A stretch of DNA of 64,000 nucleotides, taken from assembly GCA_902594675.1 (NCBI GenBank), contig CACJNE010000002.1:67501-131500 (forward strand), given 5' to 3'. Below are positions 53,438 to 63,272 of the stretch, in pieces (position 1 is the stretch's first letter; each line of letters opens with the position of its first letter). Source of the DNA: an uncultured Pelagibacteraceae bacterium (GTDB lineage Bacteria; Pseudomonadota; Alphaproteobacteria; Pelagibacterales; Pelagibacteraceae). The translations under genes were made by a program, and so were the position numbers. The notes beneath the pieces were generated by a model. The model searched no databases and was not told the DNA's origin. It worked only from the letters and a program-made list of their open reading frames with translations.

Positions 53438-54096
53438 AGCATATAAAAAATATCTTATTCGATTGTGACGGTGTTCTTTATCAAGATCTAGAGACAGTAT
53501 TTGGTCAAGTAAGCAAAAGAATGACTCGGTATATTTCAAAAAAATTAAAGATTGATTTAAAAGAGGCAAAAGAGCTACAAACCAATTATTTTCACAAATA
53601 CAACACAAGTCTGAACGGATTAATGATACACCATGATATTCCCCCAACAGAATTTTTACAATTTGTTCATGATATTGATCTATCTTTCATGGAGAAAGAC
53701 ATTGTTTTAAGAGAAGAAATAAAAAAATTAGATCTAAGAAAATTTGTTTTTACTAATGGAAGCAAGGAACATGTTAAAAATATTACTACACACTTAGGTA
53801 TAGATGACTTATTTGATGATGTATTTGATATTGTAGATGCTGATTATCATCCAAAACCAGCCGCAAAAGCATTCGATTTAATGCTTAAGAAATTTGATAT
53901 TAATCCAAAAGAGACGATTTATATTGAAGATATTGCAAAAAATTTGTCAATTGGAAAAGAAAGAGGAGCTACAACAGTTTGGCTAATCAATAACGAGTAT
54001 TGGGGAAAAAAGGAATCTAACAAAGAATATATTGACTACAAAATAGAAAATCTCTCTTTATTTTTAAAAGAAATAAGGTTATTAAAAAACTCATAA
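53434..54096 (+). CDS. HAD superfamily pyrimidine 5'-nucleotidase
   Basis: 220 residues. HAD motif I is FDCDGVLY (D-x-D), motif II is in FVFTNGS, a lysine is in HPKPAAKAF and motif IV is YIEDIAKN. An alpha-helical cap (SDT1/Phm8-like, with [12 protein letters not shown]) lies between motif I and II. It would dephosphorylate pyrimidine nucleotides. The argB-HAD-dapD order is typical of Alphaproteobacteria. Confidence 0.88.
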   Translation: MKHIKNILFDCDGVLYQDLETVFGQVSKRMTRYISKKLKIDLKEAKELQTNYFHKYNTSLNGLMIHHDIPPTEFLQFVHDIDLSFMEKDIVLREEIKKLDLRKFVFTNGSKEHVKNITTHLGIDDLFDDVFDIVDADYHPKPAAKAFDLMLKKFDINPKETIYIEDIAKNLSIGKERGATTVWLINNEYWGKKESNKEYIDYKIENLSLFLKEIRLLKNS

Positions 54097-54100
54097 AATT

Positions 54101-54928
54101 ATGAGTATAGAAAATATTATAAATGATGCTTGGGAAAATAGAGATCAAGTAAACCCGTCATCTGAACAGTCTCTTAAAGATACAATAAATCAAGTTATCA
54201 ATGATTTAGATAGTGGTAGATCGAGAGTGGCTGAGAAAATAAATGGTGAATGGGTAACTCATCAACATTTAAAAAAAGCAATCATGTTAAGTTTCAGATT
54301 GTATCCTATGGAAAATTTGAATGGTCCTTACAGTAGTTGGTATGATAAATCGCATTTACTTAAAGGTAAAACTGCAGGATGGACAAAAGAAGATCATGAA
54401 AATGCTGGTTTTAGAATGGTACCCAACTCTCCAGTAAGGAAAGGAAGTTTTGTAGGCAAAAATGCAGTTTTAATGCCATGCTACGTTAATATCGGCGCAT
54501 ATATTGATGAAGGTACAATGATTGATACATTTGCAAGAGCAGGAAGCTGCAGCCAAATAGGAAAAAATTGTCATATCTCTGCAGGATCAGGTGTGGGTGG
54601 TGTATTAGAACCTGCACAAGCACTTCCGACAATTATAGAAGATAATGTTTTTTTGGGTGCAATGTCTGAAGTTGTAGAGGGTGTAATAGTAGGAGAAGGA
54701 TCAGTTCTAAGTATGGGAATGTACATTGGACAATCTACAAAAATTGTTAATAGAAAAACTGGTGAAATTACTTACGGAAAAATTCCTCCTTATTCAGTTG
54801 TTGTTCCAGGTTCACTTCCAGATAAAAATAATTCATCTGCACCCTCTCTGTATTGTGCAGTAATAATCAAACAAGTTGATGAGAAAACCAGATCAAAAAC
54901 TTCTATTAACGATCTCTTGAGAGAATAA
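54101..54928 (+). CDS. dapD: Tetrahydrodipicolinate N-succinyltransferase
   Basis: 275 residues with a left-handed beta-helix of hexapeptide repeats (about 100-220; for example [18 protein letters not shown]) and the family segment [12 protein letters not shown]. It succinylates tetrahydrodipicolinate, so lysine/DAP here goes through the succinylase branch. It precedes dapE by 5 nt. Confidence 0.95.
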   Translation: MSIENIINDAWENRDQVNPSSEQSLKDTINQVINDLDSGRSRVAEKINGEWVTHQHLKKAIMLSFRLYPMENLNGPYSSWYDKSHLLKGKTAGWTKEDHENAGFRMVPNSPVRKGSFVGKNAVLMPCYVNIGAYIDEGTMIDTFARAGSCSQIGKNCHISAGSGVGGVLEPAQALPTIIEDNVFLGAMSEVVEGVIVGEGSVLSMGMYIGQSTKIVNRKTGEITYGKIPPYSVVVPGSLPDKNNSSAPSLYCAVIIKQVDEKTRSKTSINDLLRE

Positions 54929-54933
54929 TTTAA

Positions 54934-56091
54934 ATGGCAATTATAAATGAATTACAATTAGCAAAGGAGCTAATTAGATTTCCAACCGTAACTCCTAAAG
55001 ATGCAGGAGTTATGAAATTTCTGGAAAAAAAACTAAAAAAAATTGGGTTTAAAACTAAAATTCTTGAGTTTAAAGAAAAAGGAAGTGAACCAGTTAAAAA
55101 CCTATATGCAAGATTGGGAAATAAAGGTCCTAATTTTTGTTATGCAGGACATCTAGATGTTGTCCCTGCTGGAAATTTAAATGATTGGACGGTAAACCCA
55201 TTTAAACCATCAATTAAGAAAGGTCATTTAATTGGTAGAGGAGCAAATGATATGAAAAGCTCAATTGCTGCATTTGTGTCTGCTGTTAGTATTTTTACTC
55301 AAAAAAATAGAGGGTTTAAGGGATCTGTAAGTCTTTTGATTACCGGAGACGAGGAAGGTGTTGCGATTAATGGAACTAAAAAAGTTGTTGATTACTTAAA
55401 AAAGAGAAAAGAAAAAATAGATTTTTGCATAGTTGGAGAGCCAACAAATCCAAATAAATTAGGAGAAATGATAAAAATTGGGCGAAGAGGTAGCATGACT
55501 GGTCGATTAACAATTACCGGTATACAAGGGCATGTAGCTTATCCTCATAGAGCAAATAACCCTTCTACAACCATTATAAAAATACTAAATGAACTTAAAG
55601 ATATAAAATTTGATAAAGGTACAAAAGATTTTCAACCTACAAACCTGGAAATTACAAAGATTAATATACATAATATGGCTGATAATGTTATTCCTGGCAT
55701 TGCTTATGCTACATTTAATATAAGATTTAATAATAAGCATACTTCAAATTCAATCAAAAATAAGATCGAAAAGATTTTGAAAAAAGTTTGCAATAAAACT
55801 AAATCTAAATATAAAATTGATTATGCTGTTTCAGGAGAGGCTTTTCTCACAAAGCCAAATCATACGACTTTTATGATACAAAAAATTATAAAAGAAATTA
55901 CCAAGATAAAACCAAAACTGTCAACAACTGGGGGTACCTCAGATGCTAGATTTATAAGAAAAATTGCCCCATGTTTAGAATTTGGCTTAGTTGGAAAAAC
56001 AATGCATAAAGTTGATGAAGCAGTTTCATTGACTGATTTGAAAAAATTAAGCTCAATTTATTTAAATATTTTAAAACAATATTTTAAGTGA
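54934..56091 (+). CDS. dapE: Succinyl-diaminopimelate desuccinylase
   Basis: 385 residues, M20 di-zinc family: the metal-binding HLDVVPAG, GRGANDMKSSIAAF, the catalytic GDEEG and VGEPTNP, a dimerisation domain, and the C-terminal zinc His in MHKVDE. It releases LL-diaminopimelate. Its TGA stop overlaps the GTG start of the deacetylase-fold gene by 4 nt, so that gene is attached to the dap operon. Confidence 0.95.
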   Translation: MAIINELQLAKELIRFPTVTPKDAGVMKFLEKKLKKIGFKTKILEFKEKGSEPVKNLYARLGNKGPNFCYAGHLDVVPAGNLNDWTVNPFKPSIKKGHLIGRGANDMKSSIAAFVSAVSIFTQKNRGFKGSVSLLITGDEEGVAINGTKKVVDYLKKRKEKIDFCIVGEPTNPNKLGEMIKIGRRGSMTGRLTITGIQGHVAYPHRANNPSTTIIKILNELKDIKFDKGTKDFQPTNLEITKINIHNMADNVIPGIAYATFNIRFNNKHTSNSIKNKIEKILKKVCNKTKSKYKIDYAVSGEAFLTKPNHTTFMIQKIIKEITKIKPKLSTTGGTSDARFIRKIAPCLEFGLVGKTMHKVDEAVSLTDLKKLSSIYLNILKQYFK

Positions 56092-57017
56092 AGACTGGCC
56101 TTATAATATCAGATACCTATAAAAATCATGACACTGGAAATGGTCATCCAGAAAAAATTGATAGAGTTACTGCGGTAATTGAGAATTTTAAGAAAATAGA
56201 TGACAAAAATCTTATATGGAAAAAACCAGCAAAATTTAATTTATCCCTTATTAGTAAAACTCATTCTGAGGATTATGTTAATCAAGTACAAAAGTCATTT
56301 CCTAAAAAAGGTTTAGTATTTTTAGACGGAGACACAATCATTTCTCCTGGAAGTAAAGATGCAACAAAAGATGCAGTAGGCTCAATAATTGCAGCAATAG
56401 ATGGGGTAGAAAGTAAAGAATTTAATAATGCATTTTGTGCTGTCAGACCACCTGGTCATCATGCTGAAAAAGATAAAGCTATGGGATTTTGTATTTATAA
56501 TAATGTAGCTGTTGGTGCTCATTATTTAATTGAAAAATATAAATACAATAAAATTGCTATAATTGATTTCGATGTTCACCATGGTAATGGAACACAAAAT
56601 ATTTTCTATGATAACAAAAAAGTTTTATATATTTCAACTCACCAATATCCATACTACCCAGGTTCAGGGTCGGAAAAAGAAAAGGGAAATTATGATAATG
56701 TTTTGAATATTCCATTAAAGGCTGGGACAACCTCAGAAGAATATTTAAATGCCTACGAAATAGTTTTAAATAAATTAAAGACATTCAAACCAGAATTTCT
56801 ATTGTTTTCTGCGGGTTTTGATGCACATATTGATGATCCTTTAGCGCAACTTATGCTAAGTTCGGAAGATTTTTACAAAATTACTAAGAGAACCTTGGAG
56901 TGTTCAGAGTCTTTTTGTAAAGGTAGGGTAGTTTCAATTCTTGAAGGAGGCTACGATTTAAGAGCACTTCAAAAAAGTACTAAACGACATGTTGATGCAT
57001 TGAGAGAATTTAATTGA
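56088..57017 (+). CDS. Histone deacetylase family (class II-like) deacetylase
   Basis: 309 residues from GTG. All zinc-deacetylase elements are visible: RPPGHHAEKDKAMGFC (tandem His), IDFDVHHGNGTQ (zinc Asp/His), SAGFDAHIDDPL (zinc Asp) and the GGYD end. Bacterial members deacetylate polyamines, acetoin-related or lysine substrates; the true substrate is unknown. It is translationally coupled to dapE and followed 32 nt later by a SET-domain gene. Confidence 0.93.
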   Translation: MKTGLIISDTYKNHDTGNGHPEKIDRVTAVIENFKKIDDKNLIWKKPAKFNLSLISKTHSEDYVNQVQKSFPKKGLVFLDGDTIISPGSKDATKDAVGSIIAAIDGVESKEFNNAFCAVRPPGHHAEKDKAMGFCIYNNVAVGAHYLIEKYKYNKIAIIDFDVHHGNGTQNIFYDNKKVLYISTHQYPYYPGSGSEKEKGNYDNVLNIPLKAGTTSEEYLNAYEIVLNKLKTFKPEFLLFSAGFDAHIDDPLAQLMLSSEDFYKITKRTLECSESFCKGRVVSILEGGYDLRALQKSTKRHVDALREFN

Positions 57018-57049
57018 TAAATTTTTTCTAAATAATTAAGTAAAGAAAT

Positions 57050-57541
57050 ATGAAACCATACAAAATTAAAAAGTCAGATATAGATAAAAAAGGTAAGGGA
57101 CTTTACGCTACACGGGATATAAAAGAGGGTGAGAAGATAATAGATTATATTGGAAAATTAATTACAAAGAAACAAACAGAAGAATCCGATAAATACGATA
57201 ATAGTAAACCAATATATTTATTTACTGTAAATAAAAAATATGATCTTGATGGAGACTTTCCATGGAATACAGCTGGATTAATAAATCATTCTTGTGAAAA
57301 TAATTGCGATTATGATGGTAAAGGACTTAAGATATGGGTTAAAGCAATTAAAAATATTAAAAAAGGTGAGGAACTAACTTGTGACTATGGTTTTGGCTAT
57401 GATAAAGATTACAAACAATTTCCTTGTAAATGTAAATCAAAAAATTGTTGTGGCTATATTGTAAGAGCAGAGTCTAGGTGGAGAATTAACAAAAAATTCG
57501 CAATGAGTAATAAAAAAAAATTAGTATTTAACTTTAACTAA
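57050..57541 (+). CDS. SET domain protein with post-SET cysteine cluster
   Basis: 163 residues. The SET core is complete: GKGLYATRDIKEGEKIIDYI (SAM-binding start), INHSCENNC (NHSCxPN-like pseudoknot) and GEELTCDYGFGY. A post-SET CKCKSKNC cluster follows, as in eukaryotic lysine methyltransferases, and a basic tail ends the protein. It probably methylates lysines on some protein. No histone or H1-like target is in the window. It overlaps the convergent truA by 21 nt. Confidence 0.9.
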   Translation: MKPYKIKKSDIDKKGKGLYATRDIKEGEKIIDYIGKLITKKQTEESDKYDNSKPIYLFTVNKKYDLDGDFPWNTAGLINHSCENNCDYDGKGLKIWVKAIKNIKKGEELTCDYGFGYDKDYKQFPCKCKSKNCCGYIVRAESRWRINKKFAMSNKKKLVFNFN

Positions 57542-58261
57542 ATACAATCCCTCGGCAGGCGCAGGAGGCGCACATAGTTTTCGATTCTTTGACTTTATAA
57601 CATTCACTAATTTTTTTATTGACCATTTTTTTTCTCCGATAAATTTCAAACAACCTACCATTGACCTTACTTGCTGTTTTAAAAATGATTGTGATCTAAA
57701 TTCAAATTCAATTTTACTTTTGAATTTTTTTATTTTTACTAATTTCATTAATTTAATAGGACTTTTTGCATTACATCCCGAAGCTCTAAATGATGAAAAA
57801 TCATGAGTTCCAATTAATTTTTTTGCTCCCATTTTCATACTCTCAAAATCAAGTTTTTTTATAACAAACCATCCTCTATTATTTTGAATAATAGGCTTGG
57901 TTGATTGGTTATAAATAACATACTTATATACTCTTTCTTTTGCTGAAAAGCGTGCGTGAAAATTTAAACTTTGTTTTTTAATTTTCAAAATGGCTATTTC
58001 ATTTTTATTAAGAAAATAATTTATAGAATATAAAAACTTTTCCAGATTTTTAATTTTATTCATACAGTCAAAATGTGCTGATTGTTCAATAGCATGAACG
58101 CCAGCATCTGTTCTTCCTGAACCAGTAACAATTATTTTTTCATTCAGAAGTTTTGAAATCTTTTTTTGAATTAATCCTTGAATGGTTTTGCCTTTTTTTT
58201 GAACTTGCCATCCTATAAAAGAGCTACCAACATACTCAATTAAAATTTGATAACGAAACAT
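57521..58261 (-). CDS. truA: tRNA pseudouridine synthase A
   Basis: 246 residues. The catalytic Asp is in GSGRTDAGVHA, with IGWQVQ near the start and the C-terminal LKQQVRSMVG and CAPPAPAEGLYL. It makes pseudouridine at tRNA positions 38-40. It is last in def-fmt-truA, 2 nt after fmt. Confidence 0.95.
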   Translation of the reverse strand: MFRYQILIEYVGSSFIGWQVQKKGKTIQGLIQKKISKLLNEKIIVTGSGRTDAGVHAIEQSAHFDCMNKIKNLEKFLYSINYFLNKNEIAILKIKKQSLNFHARFSAKERVYKYVIYNQSTKPIIQNNRGWFVIKKLDFESMKMGAKKLIGTHDFSSFRASGCNAKSPIKLMKLVKIKKFKSKIEFEFRSQSFLKQQVRSMVGCLKFIGEKKWSIKKLVNVIKSKNRKLCAPPAPAEGLYLVKVKY

Positions 58262-58263
58262 AT

Positions 58264-59184
58264 CTAATTCAAACTGGTACCCTTCTTAATTTGACTACCT
58301 AGCAAAAACTCCCCAGTTTTTTGGACTTTTTTTCCTTGTCTTTGAATTTCAATAATTTTAATAGAATTTTCACCACAACCAATTTCTAAGTTATCTGACA
58401 AAACGTAGCCTGCTTTTCCTTTGTTAACTGATAATTCAGCTTTATGGATTTTATATCTTTCTCCTTGAAATTCAAACCATCCACCTGGATTGGGATATAA
58501 ACCATTTATTTTTCCTATAATCTTTTTATTGCTTTCTTGCCAAATTATTTTTCCTTCTTCTTTTTTTATTTTTTTTGCATATGAAAATTGACTATGATCT
58601 TGATCTTTAAATAAAGCTCTATTTTCTAAAATATTATCAATATTTTCTAAAATCTTTTCAGAAGCTAAATTGCTCAATCTTTTAGACAAATCCTCACTAT
58701 TTTCATTATCTAATATATTTATTGGATATTGATTACAAATTGGACCTGTGTCTAAACCCTCATCCATCTTCATAATTGAAATCCCCGTTATATTCTCATT
58801 ATTCATAATGGCCCTTTGGATTGGAGCTGCGCCTCGCAATTTTGGTAGAAGTGAATAATGAATGTTTATCCATCCAAATTTTGGTAGTGCTAAGATATCT
58901 TTTTTTAAAATTTGGCCATATGCAACAACTATACCTAAATCAATATTTTTACTTTTTATAAATTTTTTTTCCTCAAGATTATCTAATTTTACTGGAGTTC
59001 TAACTGGAATATTCAATATTTCAGCCATGATATGAACAGGAGATTTATTTAATTTATGTCCTCTATTTGATGCAACAGGTGGCTGAGTATATACAATTTC
59101 AATGTTAAAACCGTTTTGGTACAATGATTTTAATATCTGACCCGAAATACTGGGTGTGCCTAAAAAAGCAATTTTTTTGCTCAT
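58264..59184 (-). CDS. fmt: Methionyl-tRNA formyltransferase
   Basis: 306 residues. The formyl-folate domain shows FLGTPSISGQ, NIHYSLLPKLRGAAPIQRAI (catalytic Asn and His) and MDEGLDTGPI. The C-terminal OB-like domain follows. It formylates initiator Met-tRNA. It shares its first base with the stop of def, the common def-fmt pair. Confidence 0.96.
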   Translation of the reverse strand: MSKKIAFLGTPSISGQILKSLYQNGFNIEIVYTQPPVASNRGHKLNKSPVHIMAEILNIPVRTPVKLDNLEEKKFIKSKNIDLGIVVAYGQILKKDILALPKFGWINIHYSLLPKLRGAAPIQRAIMNNENITGISIMKMDEGLDTGPICNQYPINILDNENSEDLSKRLSNLASEKILENIDNILENRALFKDQDHSQFSYAKKIKKEEGKIIWQESNKKIIGKINGLYPNPGGWFEFQGERYKIHKAELSVNKGKAGYVLSDNLEIGCGENSIKIIEIQRQGKKVQKTGEFLLGSQIKKGTSLN

Positions 59185-59705
59185 TAAACAATTATACGAT
59201 CAGGATTATTTTTTTTCTTTGATAGTTTTTTGACAATCATTGTTTTTTTTAATTTTGATAAATAATCTATGAAAAGTATTCCTTCAAGATGATCCATTTC
59301 GTGTTGTATACAAGTTGCAAGAAGTCCATCAGCTTTTAAAACTTTATTTTCTCCGCTATAATCTAAATATTCTACTTCACAATATTTAGGTCTATCAACT
59401 TCAGCAAAGTAATTAGGTACGGACAAACACCCTTCTTCATATGTTGTTTTTTCTTTGTCTTTATTTTTTATTATTGGATTAACAAAAAACAGTGGATTTT
59501 TTTTACCATCCTTTGAAATATCCATAACTATTATTCTCTTTGGAATTCCTATTTGGATTGCTGCTAAACCAATGCCATTTGCTGCATACATTGTTTGCAA
59601 CATATCATCCATCAACTTTCTTTCTTCATTACCAACTTTAAGCACTGGTTTTGAAACTTGTCTTAAAATCTCGTTTGGTTCCGTTATAATAGTTCTTATT
59701 GCCAT
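59184..59705 (-). CDS. def: Peptide deformylase
   Basis: 173 residues with all three motifs: GIGLAAIQIG, EGCLSVP (metal Cys) and QHEMDHLEG (HExxH). It removes the formyl group from nascent proteins. It lies 15 nt downstream of the large exported protein gene and upstream of fmt. Confidence 0.97.
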   Translation of the reverse strand: MAIRTIITEPNEILRQVSKPVLKVGNEERKLMDDMLQTMYAANGIGLAAIQIGIPKRIIVMDISKDGKKNPLFFVNPIIKNKDKEKTTYEEGCLSVPNYFAEVDRPKYCEVEYLDYSGENKVLKADGLLATCIQHEMDHLEGILFIDYLSKLKKTMIVKKLSKKKNNPDRIIV

Positions 59706-59720
59706 GATTTAAAAAGCACT

Positions 59721-61457
59721 TTAAACTTTTAGTGGAAGAATTTCCATTAATAGTTCGTTTCTTAAACTAATTAATTTTGTTCTATTCATAATTTCGATTA
59801 CAAAATTCAATGATCGACTATTTAATTCATCTAATTCTTTTTCGCCAATAATTTCAACTAGTTTTAATAATATCATGCCCGACTCATTATTGTCGATCAT
59901 TTTATCTAATTCAGGATTTAAGTCAGGTTTATATTGAGAGAGTTCATCGATTTCACCTATTTTAATTCCATCTGATCTAAGAGATTGCAATAAAACTATA
60001 TCCTTAAAGTCAAAAGAATAGTCTTTATCGTTTTTCATTTTTGACAATAAATTGTCAGTCAGTTTTTGGGTTTTAGTTAAGCTATTCTTGTTCAAAAAAT
60101 AATTTAACACTTTTGATTGATGAAAAACTTCATCATTAAACTTAATTTTATTTTTTTTGTTTGCATCAGTAATTAAATTATTTCGGTAAAAAGACGAAAA
60201 TTTTGAGGGTATTTCCTCTTTATCCATTTTCTTTAACAATTTAGATAATTCATCATCAAATGATTTTTTGAGGTTTGATTTTTCAAAAGAACTATTCAAT
60301 TTCGATAACAATAAAAGTTTTTTTTCAACATTATCCGTAAGTAAAAACCTCTGATAAAGTAGAGCTCTTTCCTCATAATCAGATAAATTTTTGGATGCTT
60401 TCTCATAATTAATTAAGTCGTCAATCTCAAATTGAAATTTTTTATACAAATTTAATAAATTTATTTCTTCAAAAATATCTTCGCTAGTTGCTTTTTCTAA
60501 AAATTTTACCTGGTCAATGTCACTAAGATTAAAATCATTTAAATTTTTAATTAAATTCGAATTTGATAAATATTTCCAAATAAATTCTTTGGACTCTACA
60601 GACGGATAATATATTAACCTTTCATCTGTTTTGTGAGATAGATGAAAAAAAAGAACATTTTCATCAGACAATATATAATTTCCATCCTCATATCCCATTA
60701 GTACTTCAAACTTTTGAACAAAAAAATTATTCAAATTGTCTACCTCAGAGTTAAGGTCAAACAACAATTGTGCCTCATTTTTTTTATCCTGAGTAATTAA
60801 ACAGTAAATTTTGTAATACGTTAAATATTCATCTGTAATCATGCCTAAACTGTCAATGGCTGAGCAAGAATTTTCTATTTTGTTTAAAGACAAGTAGTAA
60901 TCAGCAATATGTTTTATAAGTCTTTCTTTTTCTTTTATTGATGAATTTTTTTGTATGAACTGCTCGACTAAATTAAAATCTTTTTTTTTAATTAGATGAT
61001 CAATGGTATAACTTTCGAATTCGTCCTGAGAGAAATTTTGATTTGGAATATACGAGTTTGTTAATAATGCTACATCCATCAATCTCTCAGAAAAACTAGA
61101 CAAATTTATAGATTGTATTATTTCAAGCTGCTTTTTTATTACTGCTCCATCTGTTTTTGACCACATATCAAGTTTCAAATCGTTGTCATCAGGGTCAAAT
61201 AATCCAGACAACAAACTATTAGAGTTATCTAAATTTTGATCTACTAGAATATTTTCATCAGAAAGTTTTACTTTAACGCCTTCAACTTGATTTACGACAT
61301 TTGTGCTATCATCATTATTTTCTGAATCATTATTGGAGATATTTTTTTTTTCTATCTCAGACCAAATCTCTTTTATTTCCTGGGCCTTAGCGGATTGAAC
61401 TAATAAAATAAAAAATGTAAAAATTAAAATCTTACTTAATTGTTTTGAAATTTTCAT
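59721..61457 (-). CDS. Large exported protein of unknown function
   Basis: About 578 residues from the ATG at 61457; an in-frame ATG at 61475 is also possible. A signal peptide is plain (ILIFTFFILLVQSAKA, then QE). The rest is Asp/Asn/Ser-rich and mostly helical, with many Leu-x-x-Leu segments, as in helical-repeat (TPR/SEL-like) periplasmic proteins, and ends LRNELLMEILPLKV. I do not recognise a family. It overlaps a small membrane protein gene upstream and precedes def. Confidence 0.75.
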   Translation of the reverse strand: MKISKQLSKILIFTFFILLVQSAKAQEIKEIWSEIEKKNISNNDSENNDDSTNVVNQVEGVKVKLSDENILVDQNLDNSNSLLSGLFDPDDNDLKLDMWSKTDGAVIKKQLEIIQSINLSSFSERLMDVALLTNSYIPNQNFSQDEFESYTIDHLIKKKDFNLVEQFIQKNSSIKEKERLIKHIADYYLSLNKIENSCSAIDSLGMITDEYLTYYKIYCLITQDKKNEAQLLFDLNSEVDNLNNFFVQKFEVLMGYEDGNYILSDENVLFFHLSHKTDERLIYYPSVESKEFIWKYLSNSNLIKNLNDFNLSDIDQVKFLEKATSEDIFEEINLLNLYKKFQFEIDDLINYEKASKNLSDYEERALLYQRFLLTDNVEKKLLLLSKLNSSFEKSNLKKSFDDELSKLLKKMDKEEIPSKFSSFYRNNLITDANKKNKIKFNDEVFHQSKVLNYFLNKNSLTKTQKLTDNLLSKMKNDKDYSFDFKDIVLLQSLRSDGIKIGEIDELSQYKPDLNPELDKMIDNNESGMILLKLVEIIGEKELDELNSRSLNFVIEIMNRTKLISLRNELLMEILPLKV

Positions 61458-61614
61458 TTGGTAAGATTTTTTCAATTTGTTTAACTGGTGCAGGCAAATT
61501 AATCTGATTAATTAAAATAAAGCCAAATATAATTATAAAAATGGCAATTAAAATTTTCGAAACAAAGCCTAAGCTTAAGAATTTACCTTTACTTGTATTT
61601 TTTGTAAATTGCAT
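61432..61614 (-). CDS. Small single-pass membrane protein (60 residues)
   Basis: ATG at 61614 gives MQFTKNTSKGKFLSLGF, then a hydrophobic helix (ILIAIFIIIFGFILINQI) and a short tail LPAPVKQIEKILP. The frame stays open up to 61761, but that part lies in antisense to aroK and is not needed. The last 26-44 nt overlap the exported-protein gene, which suggests coupling and a joint role in the envelope. Divergent from aroK by 55 bp. Family unknown. Confidence 0.6.
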   Translation of the reverse strand: MQFTKNTSKGKFLSLGFVSKILIAIFIIIFGFILINQINLPAPVKQIEKILPNENFKTIK

Positions 61615-61669
61615 ATAATTTAATAATTTCAAAATAAGACATATTTGTGTTTTTTCAATATAGAAACTC

Positions 61670-62182
61670 ATGAAATCAAAAAAAAATATTGTGTTAATTG
61701 GAATGATGGGATCTGGAAAATCCTCTATAGGTAAAATTTTATCAAAAAAATTAAATATCAATTTTATAGATATTGATCGAAAGATAGAGGAAGTTGAGTC
61801 ATTAAGTATTTCAGATATTTTTAAAAAAAACGGAGAAAACTATTTTAGAAAAATTGAAGAAAAAATTTCTCAAAAATATATAAAATCTGAAAATAACGTA
61901 ATTTCTTTAGGGGGTGGAGGATTTATTAATTCTTCGATAAGAAAATTCTGTCAAAAAACATCCTTATCTTTTTGGCTTAATTGGAAAAATGAAACAATTA
62001 TAAAAAGAATATACAAAAGTAAAAAAAGACCAGTGGTGATGAACCTCACTAAGGATAAAATAAATAGTTTAATAAAAGAAAGATCAAAATTTTACGAATT
62101 GTCGGACTATAAAATAAATTGTGATAAATTAGACAAAGCTCAAATTATAAATAAGATATTAGATATTTATGAAAATAAGTAA
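61670..62182 (+). CDS. aroK: Shikimate kinase
   Basis: 170 residues. Walker A is intact (GMMGSGKSSIG), followed by shikimate-binding FIDIDRKIEE, the SLGGGGFIN segment and the lid arginines in KKRPVVM. It phosphorylates shikimate. It overlaps aroB by 14 nt. The intact P-loop contrasts with that of CMK and FolC in the same window. Confidence 0.95.
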   Translation: MKSKKNIVLIGMMGSGKSSIGKILSKKLNINFIDIDRKIEEVESLSISDIFKKNGENYFRKIEEKISQKYIKSENNVISLGGGGFINSSIRKFCQKTSLSFWLNWKNETIIKRIYKSKKRPVVMNLTKDKINSLIKERSKFYELSDYKINCDKLDKAQIINKILDIYENK

Positions 62183-63272
62183 AATAAACATAAGAACGAA
62201 TACAAAAAATTACTCAATTCATATTGGAAGAAACTTAATAAACAAAATAGATAAAATTTTAAAAGATAGTAATATAACTTTTGAAAAGTGCTTAGTTGTT
62301 ATTGATAAAAATATTCCAAGCAAGTTTAAAAAAACTTTATTTAGAAAACTCAAATCTAAAAAAATATACAAAATTGAATTAGTGCCATCGGAAAAAATTA
62401 AAAATGATATAACAATTCAAAAGATTCATAAAATTTTATTTGAAAAAAGATTTAACAGATCAGATTGTGTTATTTCTTTTGGTGGAGGAATAATTGGAGA
62501 CATTGTTGGATTTGCATCAAGTACTTTTAAAAGAGGTTTAAAATTTTTAAATATTCCAACAACTTTACTTTCGCAAGTAGACTCATCAATAGGTGGTAAA
62601 ACTGGCATTAATAATAAATATGGAAAAAATTTGGTTGGTAGTTTTTATCAACCAGACTTAGTTGTATCAGATATTAACATTTTAAATTCTTTACCTAAAA
62701 GAGAAATTATTTGTGGATATGCTGAAATACTAAAAAGTAGCATTATAGATAGTTATAAAAGTTTTGTATATATAGATAAAAACTTAGAAAAAATTTTAAA
62801 ATTAAAATCACCTTTTATTGAAAACTCAATTTTAAAAGCTTGTAATTTAAAGAAAATTGTAGTGGAAAAAGACGTAAATGAGAAAAATTTTAGGAAAGTA
62901 TTAAATTTGGGTCACACTTTTGCACATGCTTATGAGTCAACGTTAGGTTTTTCTAAAAAATTAAATCATGGAGAAGCCGTTATTTTAGGTATAAAAAATG
63001 CAGCAGAATTTAGTCTTCAAAGTGGTGCTCTATCAAAAAATAAATTAAATATTATTATGAACCATATAAATAGAATTGGTATGAAAGTAAAAATAAATAA
63101 TTTTTTTAAAAAAAAAGATACTGATACGATTTTAAATTTTATGAAAAGTGATAAAAAAAATAATTCTGAGAAAATTAATTTAATACTAATAAAGAATTTT
63201 GGTAAAATAAAAATAGACTTTCAGATCAATCCTTTAATTTTAAAGAGATATATTTTAAACAGTTTAAATTAA
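62169..63272 (+). CDS. aroB: 3-dehydroquinate synthase
   Basis: 367 residues. The NAD-binding ISFGGGIIGDIVGFASS, IPTTLLSQVDSSIGGKTGIN, the zinc ligands in EILKSSII and LNLGHTFAHAYE, and NHGEAV are all present. It makes 3-dehydroquinate from DAHP. The end overlaps convergent bolA by 9 nt. Confidence 0.95.
   Translation: MKISKINIRTNTKNYSIHIGRNLINKIDKILKDSNITFEKCLVVIDKNIPSKFKKTLFRKLKSKKIYKIELVPSEKIKNDITIQKIHKILFEKRFNRSDCVISFGGGIIGDIVGFASSTFKRGLKFLNIPTTLLSQVDSSIGGKTGINNKYGKNLVGSFYQPDLVVSDINILNSLPKREIICGYAEILKSSIIDSYKSFVYIDKNLEKILKLKSPFIENSILKACNLKKIVVEKDVNEKNFRKVLNLGHTFAHAYESTLGFSKKLNHGEAVILGIKNAAEFSLQSGALSKNKLNIIMNHINRIGMKVKINNFFKKKDTDTILNFMKSDKKNNSEKINLILIKNFGKIKIDFQINPLILKRYILNSLN

Noticed and set aside
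61615-61761. Longer reading frame upstream of the 60-residue membrane protein
   Set aside because: It runs antisense to the start of aroK and its residues do not look like a protein; the ATG at 61614 gives a sensible membrane protein.
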